A DNA stretch of 64,000 nucleotides from NCBI GenBank assembly GCA_029948255.1, contig JALIZF010001231.1:124001-188000 (forward strand), written 5' to 3'. This document shows, in pieces, positions 54,227 through 64,000 of this stretch. How positions within the stretch are numbered: position 1 is the stretch's first letter; each line of letters opens with the position of its first letter. This DNA comes from Telmatactis stephensoni. Lineage: Eukaryota > Cnidaria > Anthozoa > Actiniaria > Isophelliidae. Under the pieces are notes generated by a model that saw only the letters and a program-made list of their open reading frames with translations, did no database searches and was not told the origin of the DNA. A program made the translations under genes and the position numbers.

Positions 54227-56539
54227 ATGAGTGAATGCAACGAGGACGTGGATGAGCCAGCGGCAAAAAGAAAATTGGATTCATTTACAATATGGAAAAT
54301 GTGGTAAGTTTAATAAACATTCGGTATTTAAACTGAACAGCTTCGTGTTTTCAAAAATTCTGTGGCTCTAGAAATGTTTTCTTGCGAAATACTTCTGAGT
54401 TTGTTTAATAATTCTCTCAATTTCACTCGTATTTTGCTAGGATGATCGAAAACTTTGAATACTCCACTGGAACACACACCGAGGTGAAGGCGATATTGGT
54501 AGAAGCAAATTCCGAGAAGGAAAATAGAATTTATCCACTAACGGCCTGTACCCTCGGCAAAATCATCAACCAAGTTTGGAATGTAAAAGCTTCGAGACTG
54601 CGTAAAGCATCCAAAACTTTTTACACCTACAGAAACATACAGCGAAAGCCGTTGAGAAACGACGGGCTTTCCCCTGACAGTAAAAGGAAAACCATATAGA
54701 GAGCAAGCGGAAGCATTGATGACATTCATCGAATCGTCAAGATTTTGTACTGGATTTTGCTCCGATGTTGAAGAAAAACTTGGACTTAACGTCAAAGGCG
54801 TATTTACTGACCTGGGCGAAAACCCTTCAGTGAAAGACGAGATGAGGGTATTTTCTTCGCAGTGTACAATTTTTTCTCCGAATGCAGATGGCGGTCTCTG
54901 CGTCAACTGCAATAAACTGCGAAGGAAATAATGTCAACAAAAAACCAGGCGCAAATCCTCCAAAGAAAATCAGCAGCCATCCAAGTTCTGCAATAATCGA
55001 TGGCTTACCAAAGAAAATGTGTTGAATAAGTACGTCAACGAAAGACGAAAACGGGTGAATGCCGAAGCAAGAGAGAAGACACTTAGAGAAAAAATTCGAA
55101 ATCAGACCATAAGTATGGAAGAAGAAGACCATAAAGACCTGTCTTCGATTTTAAATGGTATAGAAAAGAAGGATGTGCCACCAGAAATGGAACTCCTCTG
55201 GGAGGAACAGCTCAAAATTCTAAACACAAAGTCTTCATCGGGATATAGATGGCACCCTAAGTGAGTATAAAGCTTTCAATTCTATGCATGGCTTATACCC
55301 ATAAAATTGACGAATATCAACTTTGATTTTTACTCTAGGGTCATAAGAATGTGCCTTGATCTCTACTGCAAAAATCCTCATGTTCTTGATAGCTTGAGAA
55401 AATTTGTCTACTTGCCAAGTCAAAGAACTATCAGGTACATGGAAACTTAAGCTTTCTCACTTTTGCTTACCAATTAATAAACCCATTAAGCTCTTTTTTA
55501 ATAATAATAATAGGAATACCAGCAAAAACAATTCTTCACATTCAAGATAACAATAAAAGATTAGTTTAGTCTTTTAAAAATACAGTGTCACATGCCACAT
55601 CCTTAACCCAGCCCAACCCAACCCTTATAATATCCAGATCCCACCCTTAGAATTATTTCAACTCTTAAATGAACACAAATATATTTCTATATCAATTCGA
55701 CAGACATTATAAGTCTAAGATTGAACAAAAGCCTGGGTGGAATCCTCAAGTTCTTAGTTGGTGCTTTGAGGAAGCCAAAAAAAGAGACCTCAAAGAGCAA
55801 GACTTTTGGGGTGGCCTACTTCTGGATGAAATGAAAATCCAGGTATCATGCAATATTTATTATGCAGAAGACAATTTACATGAGAACTCAACAGACAAAG
55901 TTATAGTTATTAACTGCATGTAGATTGCTTTAAAAGTGTATATCCATGAAATACAAATTACTAAAAGTACAAAATAGCACTGATTAAGCATTTGTAATGA
56001 AGTAGAAATATTAGCATAACATTGCACTTATTTAGTATTACTAATGTCATGGATATATTTTTTAGCAAGCAATCAACAGATGTCCAGTACAATATCAATG
56101 GCTCAATTTTTGAGCAATGTTGGAGACAGCAGCCTTTTGAAAGCTTTTATTCATCATCATTATTTCCTTTTGGCAGGAGAATCTTGAGATGTCATATTCT
56201 CATGGCAAACACAAGTTGGTTGGTTTTGTAGAATTGGGCGAAATTCATAATCACATGTCAGTCCTATCAGGTATATATAAGAGTCACAAATTTGAAAATT
56301 GGCTCAGTAGAGTTAATTGGAATGATTTAATTGAGTGATTTTATTCCTATTTAATAGGCAACAGTGAACCAGAATGTCAGCTGGCACAACATGTTCTTCA
56401 ATTCATCTTTCTAAGTGATTGTGGGTTCAGGTTCCCAATAGCTCACTTCCCATCAGCTGACTGTTCACCAAGTGATCTGTATTTTTTGTTCTGGGAGGGT
56501 GTAAGGATGATGTATGAATATGATTTTATGTAAGTAGAT

Positions 56540-57948
56540 CAAAATAAATAATCATTGAAAAAGTTGTTGCTCTCCAATTGGACTATTATTTGTCTAAAAA
56601 CAGTCTCCATGAACCTATGCAATCCGCCTATAAAGCTTATCATAGCACTGAAACTGCTCTTCTTCGTGTCAAGAATGATATTCTTCAATTCCTCGATAAT
56701 CGCTCTTGTGTTGCTCTACTGCTGCTTGACTTATCCGCTGCTTTTGACACAGTAGACCATGAAATACTTCTTCATCGTCTTCAATCGAGGTTTGGTATAT
56801 GTGGAATTGCTCTTGCCTGGTTTAAATCCTACCTCTCTGACCGATCCCAATTTGTATCCATTGATGGTCATTCCTCTGAAACGCTTCCGCTTGACTGTGG
56901 TGTTCCCCAGGGTTCTGTACTTGGTCCCATTTTGTATCTACTTTACACCTCACCTGTAGCTGACATCCTGCGAAAACATAACATGTCCTTTCACCTCTAC
57001 GCTGATGACACCCAACTGTATATGTCCTTTACTTGTGATGATGATTCTTCTCATGATCAAGCATTGAAACTAATTGAGAACTGCCTTACCGAAATTGATG
57101 ATTGGATGACTTTAAACAAACTGAAACTTAACAAAGACAAGACTAAACTCCTTATTCTTGCTAGTAAGAGCAATCTACAGTCCTCCCATCCTGTTCTTCA
57201 CTTTGGCCCTGATGCTATATCTCCGTCTCCTCAAGAACGTAATATTGGTGTTATTTTTGACTCAACTTTGTCCATGATTCCTCACGTAAACAGTGTTGTC
57301 AAGTCTGCCTATTATCATCTCAGAAACATCTCTAAAATAAGAAAATACCTTTCTGTAGACTCTACTGAAAAACTTGTTCATGCGTTTGTTACTTGTAAAC
57401 TGGATCACTGTAATTCTATTCTCTTTGGCCTACCGAAACATGTCACTGACAAGCTTCAACTTGTACAAAATTCTTCTGCGCGTCTGGTGACTTTGGCAAG
57501 AAAACATGACCACATCACTCCAATACTTAAAGACTTACACTGGCTTCCTGTTGATTACCGAATTCAATTTAAAATATTATTGTTGACTTTCAAAGCACTT
57601 CATGGTCTCTCTCCCACTTACCTTCAAGATCTCATCTCTGTCCGCAAACCTCCAAGAAACCTACGCTCATCTTCCCATTTGCTGCTGTCTTCCAAGTCTT
57701 ATAATCTTAAATCATATGGCCTTCGCTCCTTCTCCGTTGCTGCACCTCTTCTTTGGAACTCCTTACCGCCGTCTCTGAGAGATTTACATGACATTTCCTC
57801 TTTTAAATCGAATTTAAAAACTCATTTGTTTAAATCTGCATTTAATATGTAATTCTAGTTTTAATTTTATCATTTTTTGTGTTAAAGCGCTTAGAACTTT
57901 TGTATAAGCGCTATACAAGCACATTATATTATTATTATTATTATTAAT
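56540..57948 (+). mobile_element. 5'-truncated CR1-like LINE with open RT frame, in an intron of the P-type gene
   Basis: A 424-codon open frame (56578-57852) lacks the ORF2 start and endonuclease. It contains RT motifs: [64 protein letters not shown] (catalytic YADD), [12 protein letters not shown], and the C-terminal [20 protein letters not shown] and [14 protein letters not shown]. The 3' end is a GCGCTATACAAG...TTATTATTATTATTATTAATA tail. No stops inside, so insertion is fairly recent. Family could be CR1 or its L2-like relatives. Confidence 0.85.
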
Positions 57949-59077
57949 ACACACTCTTTGATTAATTAATTGATAAAGAATAAACATTGTTTAATATTCA
58001 TCAAATATGTATTAAAAAGTTATCTAAATTAAGCTACCTATAACCACCCCTTCTCCACCTCCCTCTTACTTCAATGCACAATACATCTGCATAATTAAGT
58101 TCACACAAAAGTCAGACTGATTGCTGCCATAAAAATGTAGCTTCAAATACGTTGTACATTGACAATAATGAATAAATTCATGATCAGTGAATATATTAGT
58201 TTGACTTCAAAGGTTATATATCAGGCATACCTCTCTAATGCAATTTACTTTTTCATTTGAATTTGTTTTATAGTATCTACTGGTGTGTACTGGATGGGGC
58301 TGAAGTTAACAGGCAATTCATCAAGCTTCACTTTAAGGGTTCTGATCCTGCCGATGTGAACTTCACCACCCACAACATTTACACTGGTGAGCCCATGGTG
58401 TTTATAGTTGATTGCAAGGTAATTTCTTAATTTGTAATTCAAGGGCGGTGATATAATGCAGTGTAGAAAAATGAAACATTTGATTTTTACTAAAATCTTA
58501 TACATGTATTTTTCACTTTTTCAGCATAACTTCAAAAAAATTAGAAACAACCTTGAAAAAAGCAATGTAAATTGCAAACCGAGATGCCTAACACTTGAGG
58601 GTAAAAAGATCTTATGGAGTCAACTTAACAAAGCCTTTGAGTGGGATCAAGCCAACCACTCCCTACCCCTACATGAAAAGCTTACCATGCAGCATTTTCA
58701 ATTAGATGCTGCAACAAAAATGAGGAACAATCTTGCAGAAGATGTGTTGGACACTAAAATGTTATTTCTACTAGAGGTAATTATAAATTGTAATTACTAT
58801 TATAATTGTCTTCTCAACTTAATTTGTCTAGGTTAATGCATTGATTCATGATCATGGTATTAATTAAATCAAATGAATTAAGGGACAACAAATGATCAAT
58901 GGAATATTCAAACAATAGCAAATTATCATAAAATTTAAGTTCTCCTAAATTCAGTTGTTGATCACTGATGAGTTTTTGCAACAACCTGAGTTTATATTTA
59001 TCCACACTGTCAGGCCATAACTGCTTCAAATATAAATCAGATTATTCAATGCACGATATAATCTTGAGCATACAGCA

Positions 59078-59340
59078 ATTTCAAAAACGTTGAATACTGA
59101 ATATAAAGTGCATTCTGCATATATACTGAATAGTACATTTAATCAAAGACCAATATGCCTTGTAGTTCTGTATGTTTTGAAGATGGCCGCCGGTATAGTG
59201 AAAATCCTCTGTTATAATATAACTAAGGCAAATGAGTGGCAAAACAACAATGGAAACAATCCACAATGCAATTTGTAAGTCTGAGAATGCACTATTCAGT
59301 ATATACGTACAGAATGCAGAATTCAAAGTTTTTTGAAATA
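59078..59340. mobile_element. MITE-like foldback in the last intron of the P-type gene
   Basis: The left end ATTTCAAAAACGTTGAAT and right end ATTCAAAGTTTTTTGAAAT are imperfect complements. ATATACTGAATAGT and its complement ACTATTCAGTATAT lie further in. Non-coding. Confidence 0.6.
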
Positions 59341-59936
59341 GCTGTTAAACATATAATCTAATCTTGTATTATTCTTAACTGCATGATTGAAATATTTAAA
59401 AACTCCTTCTTTTCTTGCACATACAGGCCTACAGAAGATCCATGACCAATGAAGATAAAACACAGCTAGATAGCACCATCAAACTTCTGAAGCACACGTC
59501 ATCAATGATCACATTCTTTTCAGACAAACTATTTATCACCCACCACCAAGATCCCAGGTTAAAGCAGCTGTTAGATTTCTATAACTTCTTCAAGGGATGG
59601 AAAGAAGAAGTCGATAAGAATGACAAAATGTTCATCTCACAAAAACTTTGGTTTGACTTGCGGTCAATGTCATTAGGATTTATTTCTATGGTCAGAGTCA
59701 AACTATCCAAATTTCCCAGTTCTGTGATAAAACCAGCAATAGTGAACCAAGATTGTGTAGAGAACCACTTTGGCCAAATAAGAGCTTGTAATGGTCAAAA
59801 CAACAACCCCACCTACAAGCTACAGCAATCTTGTCAGAACTCCATAATCTTTGGGCAGACAACCATCAGCAAAAAAAGCAATGCAGGACTAATTTCGATG
59901 GACAGTCAAACTGTATCATTGCCAGCTGGAGTTTGA

Positions 59937-60690
59937 ACTTTGTCAACAAAGGAAGTGAATGGAATGCAATTCAATGAATTCGAAGTAACTACTGCTGACA
60001 GCTTTGTGGACAAAATGGTCTTATTTGACCTAGAATTGAACTGTACTCCATACGCTTTACACAACAACTGAAGTTGGGGTTTACTGTAAACCCTTATCAA
60101 TGCCTGGTAGTCATGATCCTGTACATATTTGAGGAGTAAAACATGACTTGTGGTCTTCCCAGTGCTTGTGTCATTCAGTATGTCCTGTGTATAAAAAATT
60201 ATAATGAACCTCCAATAGCTATAGCTGCATGCTAAATAATGTACAGCTGGGAAAGGGGGAGGCCTATCAGTGTGTAAGCATATAGCTGCTAAATTTGTAT
60301 TCTATAATTTATTCATTTAAATATATATTATTAGTATTGGCATCATAAATCCATTAATGTCATTTATGTAGCTAGCTGCATGCAGCCACATAAATGTGTA
60401 ATTATTGGCATGTTTTAGTCTTCTGTAGATTCTTTAATTTTCTAGTATATCAGCTGATCACCATCTGCATATTGGCAAATTATATTATAAAATAGACTCT
60501 CCTCAAGTATATTATGATAATATTATTATTTAAGTCCTGCATGGCCAATAATAATTGCAATAATAAATCAGTTTGGAGTCATGAGTTAGCCTGCGTCCAT
60601 CCAGACTTTACTCGCACTACAGCGCATGCAGGCATAAGTCATGAGGGGAAGAAAATAATACAGCTTTTAAGACAACATTCTAAAAGGTTT
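59937..60690. other. No recognisable gene
   Basis: 3' flank of the P-type gene. GGGTTTACTGTAAACCC at 60076-60092 is a perfect short palindrome. No terminal repeats of the P-type element were identified. Confidence 0.45.
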
Positions 60691-60693
60691 TAC

Positions 60694-63600
60694 CTCAAAC
60701 TTGACCATGTCTTGTTTTTCCTGCTTCTTTTGCTGCCTTTGGAGGACACGCTTCCTTAACTCAGCTGTCTTCTTGATTTTGTGCTGGAGCCGGAAATCAC
60801 GTAAAAACTGATTGGCACCCATGTGCAAATGTCTTGCCACAACTTCACTGTATAACTCATCTTTGATCTTCTGTGGACATATATAAAGAGACTGCATGAC
60901 TTAATATAATATTATTGTGCATTATATGTGTACAATGCATGTAATGTACAATGTAACATGCAAATGAACAATTCAAAGTTGAAAGTAATAATTAATTATA
61001 AGCAATAATTATTGTATATACTAAATTACGGTATTTGATATAGAGAGAGATTGAGTAATTAAAACTATATATGAATTGCTCCAAAGATGGGAGTTTATAT
61101 AACTATAATATAGATCTGTTTATAATAATGAACTAGCTGAACTAGATTTTGTCATGCAACTCAGCTATATAACACCATTATTTTTGTTCTTTTAAATTAC
61201 AACATTACTGTACAGTTGCTATTATTAAATTACAAACACTAGTGTAGAATATGATATATGGTGTACCATTAACTTGGCCAGCTAGATTGTGTAGTTCCAG
61301 ATTAGAAAATATCCATATAAACCCAGCCATGGAGGGAATCTGCATGGGCCCCACTATCCTCTTGAACTTTCATTTTTCTATCATACAAACTCAGCCTGGA
61401 ATTTTGTTCTTTCTATGCATGAGCCCCCTCCCCTCCAGAATTTCAAAATCCCTCTGTGGCTGCTGGGGTATGGATATTTTCTAGAGCTACACAATATTAC
61501 ACGAATAAGTTCATTATAGTTTGTAAATATATAAGATAAAAGTTGTAATAAACTTACCCCTGTAACCATTGTTTATTGTACATGAATGTTGTTCACCTGT
61601 GCTGCTTATTCAGAATTTATAATTTTCCTGGAATTGTCAAGTTTTATTTGCCATCTAGATTACAAGTTCTAGCTGGCAGAACCTTGACATTTGCAGTGAA
61701 ATTAAAAAATCCTGTCAATAAGTTAAAATAATCAACTCACAGCATGCATGCCCTTACGGAATTTTAAATTTACCTGACTAGCAAAGCAGTCTTCACTGAA
61801 ACAGCACTGCCACTTGCATTTTAGCTCCTTATTGATTTTCATCTCTTTAAGGGTCACTTCTATCAGTTCAGTCACCAGTTTTCTCAGCCTTTCTTTGTTC
61901 AGTGCCTCTACTCGAAATTGTTCCAGCAACATGAAGAATTCAAAAGCCTCATCACTGATATTTATCAGCCCTCTCTCCCTATACTGTCTGAACTCTGTCA
62001 GTACAAAAGTAGATGGATACTTTGATGAAGCAGATACAGAAGCGTACTGAGTACAAAGTTCATTCTGGATTATTTCAGCCTTCATTTCATTCTTTTGTAC
62101 TTTTTCCAGAGTTTCCTTATCCTTTGAGTGCATGTTTCTTTTCACATGATGTCTACATTTCTGCATGACCTTACGGAGCGCCCACCCACCAACATACCTC
62201 ACTTTTGCTTTACCATCATCAGTCATGTCCCACACAGTAAATGGAACTTCATTGTCAGCCCTTTGAACATCTTGCTCTACCTTCTCAGACAAGTGAGCTA
62301 GAAACTTAGTGTACAATGTTAGTACAATGTCACCTCCAACCAGAGTTTGTACTTTACTTAAGTTTTCAGAACCAAATAAATCTTTGAGGTAGGACTGGTA
62401 TTCATCACTCTTAAAGAATGTATGCAGCTCTCCAGTTGCTGCAGTGAACTCTTGCCTTGAAATTTTTGTTATGGTATCATCTAAATTTTCAGCAGTATGG
62501 TTGTCAATAATGGTAAACAGCTCGTGCCAGATAACTTTAATAAATGCATCTATTATCTCCTTAGTATCCTCATTCTCACTATACTCTAGCAGTAGACTAT
62601 CTAGCAGCAGATTCTTGTCATAGCCCGTTGTACCAACAATACATGATGAGCTTTTCAGTGATGACAGCAGAACACTAACATTCAATGCCTCAGGGGGCTG
62701 TGAAAGTTCTTCTTGATGGTCATGAAGAGTGTTATTTACTTCTACCAGACTAAGCAAAGGAGAATCCTTATCAAAAATATTTTTTGGGAGTTCCTCATCT
62801 TCAATTAATGGTGAATCATGGTGCTCTTGAATATCATCATTCACATCAGCTTTATTTCTTGAAACAAAAAAAGTTTCTACATTGTCAACTTTCTTTTTTC
62901 TGCAGCAACTCAAATCGGCAACCAGGTCATTCTGCTGCAGGGCTGTTGACCAACATTCTTTGGTGACTTCTTGAGAGGGTTCCGTCAAATACTTTGGCCT
63001 GAAGTTAATAACTTGGAGATCAGCAGCAGATTTTACTCTTGAAAGTGCAACGTAAGTAAGACCTGAGACAAATTCTTGAGAGCAATTTACAATAGCAGCT
63101 GGAAGAGTTTGACCTTGCGACTTGTGACAGGTTATAGCATAAGAAGAGACCAAAGGGATTTGAGTCACAGAACCAACCACGTTGCCATAACGATCTCTCT
63201 TCAACCACGTTTCTTTGCCAACTTTCACAAGACCGACACCTGGGAAACGCACAATCGCGACACTTGGGCTCTCCATTTCAAGGAGAATTCCTTGAGATCC
63301 GTTACGTAGCTGGTCAGATTTATTCCATAGGAGCATCACTCTGCAATTCTTTTTCAAATATACAACACGTTCTGCAGGACAACAAGCTGTAATGTCGACA
63401 CCTGGAGATTCACCAACGATTTCTGCATGCACTTCAATGAATTCTCCAGGTAAAGACCTCAATACATTTAAATTATGTAGAGATGCAGATAGTTTCCGGA
63501 AGAATATGTAAGTTGCACTATCAGACACGTCAACATCCAGATTTCTTGAAAGACTTGCGATAAAATTACGCGACCTCTCTGAACACTGTCCGAGTCGAAG

Positions 63601-64000
63601 CTCTGTCAAAGCACCAAGGAATTCCAAATCTTCTTCTGCTTGACGTAAAATTCTTGTAAGCTGGAAACGATGGGGAAAAGTGACTTGAAATACATGGGAA
63701 GTAAAAGCGAAGTCCCCGCTGTCGAAGACATCGGGAACTGGTTTAAGCTGGAAGAAATCTCCGACAAGAATCATTTGTTTACTTCCAAAGGGAAGACTCA
63801 AGTTGTCACCTTCAGGCTACCACATGCTCCATGACGTTAGCTAGTTCCACAATTCGGGAACTTGACATACTAACTTCATCCCACACAATAGTATGTGCTT
63901 CTCTAATGTGCGAGCAAACCAAGGGATTTGCTTTGGCCCTGTCAACCACCATTTTCCATGGCAAATCTGCAGTTTGAAGGCCATAGTGAGAGTGAACTGT
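60694..64000 (-). pseudogene. PIF1-like helicase with long C-terminal extension (N-terminus beyond the window)
   Basis: Reading enters at 64000 with VVDRAKANPLVCSHIREAHT and the Walker B-like TIVWDEVSMSSSRIVELANV. A frame change and stop lie near 63810-63825. From ~63801 it reads FGSKQMILVGDFFQLKPVPD (motif III), FQLTRILRQ, VDITACCPAERVVYLKKNCR and VSSYAITCHKSQGQTLPAAI (motif V), then LTYVALSRVKSAADL (motif VI). Walker A is outside. After residue ~330 comes ~350 residues unlike helicase, including VPFTVWDMTDDGKAKVRYVG and GWALRKVMQKCRHHVKRNMH, ending at a donor at 61774. Exon 60870-60694 continues in phase (KIKDELYSEVVARHLHMGAN, QFLRDFRLQHKIKKTAELRK). Such PIF1-like proteins are multicopy in cnidarians; Helitron origin is possible but no Rep domain is visible. 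The extension's role is unknown. Confidence 0.7.
61289..61502. mobile_element. MITE with GTGTAGYTC termini
   Basis: Left GTGTAGTTCCAGATTAGAAA and right (complement) GTGTAGCTCTAGAAAATATC are matching ends, with AATATCCATA and CCATGGAGGG/CCCTCTGTGG further in. Same family as 9430-9590. It lies in an intron of the PIF1-like gene. Confidence 0.7.

Larger units (their letters stand above)
54227..59936 (+). pseudogene. P-element-type transposase with RFX-like winged-helix N-terminus, nine exons
   Basis: Exons: 54227-54303, 54441-55260, 55339-55434, 55704-55842, 56177-56270, 56358-56529, 58274-58418, 58525-58776 and 59427-59936, with GT/AG borders and compatible phases. Residues ~23-90 (WKMW/MIENFEYSTGTHTEVK, YPLTACTLGKIINQVW, SRLRKASKTFYTYRNI) follow the RFX DNA-binding domain pattern. 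After a CVNC Cys motif the P-type (THAP9-like) core follows: SSGYRWHPKVIRMCLDLY, KQKPGWNPQ-like, GGLLLDEMKIQ, KLVGFVELGEIHNHMS, YWCVLDGAEVNRQFIK and, in the last exons, LPLHEKLTMQHFQLDAATKM and NQDCVENHFGQIRACNGQNN. Defects: a one-base frameshift near 54670 and an in-frame TAA at 54929-54931. A LINE occupies intron 6 and a MITE intron 8. Otherwise it reads intact. Confidence 0.75.

Overview
The window is eukaryotic, AT-rich, intron-containing DNA made almost entirely of transposable elements nested in one another and in fragments of multicopy gene families. Several families recognised here (a P2X7-like intracellular domain, CaRF-like proteins, an RFX/P-type transposase, IS3EU and CACTA transposases, a Penelope element with GIY-YIG, CR1-like LINEs) are typical of cnidarians. 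An anthozoan such as a stony coral or sea anemone is the most likely source; this is inferred from family content recalled from memory, not from a marker gene. No rRNA, tRNA or CRISPR array was found.

Layout. 0.1-7 kb: a palindromic repeat, a gag-like ORF, a decayed minus-strand P2X7-like gene, a HECT-like remnant, a CR1-like LINE tail, minisatellites and a hAT transposase C-terminus. 7.4-12.2 kb: a plus-strand multi-exon gene of unknown function, with a nonsense codon and a frameshift. 12.48-16.65 kb: a 4.18-kb element with ~177-bp terminal inverted repeats (TIRs), carrying a five-exon CaRF-like gene. It interrupts the reading frame of another minus-strand gene and is flanked by a 7-bp target site duplication (TSD). 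17-25.6 kb: microsatellites, a tandemly duplicated LINE fragment, a MITE and a snapback hairpin. 25.64-38.78 kb: an apparently complete 13.1-kb CACTA (CMC/EnSpm) transposon (CACTA...TAGTG ends, TSD TCA). It holds a six-exon transposase gene and a divergently transcribed second gene with a SAM-like N-terminus. It lies close to a Neuralized-like (NHR) exon. 41-44.6 kb: pieces of KIAA1958/Crypton-like, unknown, Tc1/mariner-like and Penelope genes.

45.8-53.6 kb: a minus-strand Ty3/Gypsy element broken by a LINE and by a complete 4.5-kb IS3EU-type transposon. The IS3EU element has 400-bp, nearly identical TIRs and a 6-bp TSD CATGTG. It carries two convergent genes: the DDE integrase-like transposase and an alpha-kinase. 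The alpha-kinase cargo is the most surprising item in the window. Each TIR carries a TATA box, so each end appears to drive one of the two genes. 54.2-59.9 kb: a plus-strand P-element-type transposase whose N-terminus resembles an RFX winged helix rather than a THAP finger, with a CR1-like LINE in one intron. 60.7-64 kb: a minus-strand PIF1-like helicase with a long uncharacterised C-terminal extension, running off the window.

Two insertions (the CaRF element and the IS3EU element) are supported by removing the element plus one TSD copy, which rejoins the interrupted host frame exactly. Family names come from reading the translations by eye. No database search was possible, and several splice junctions are approximate.
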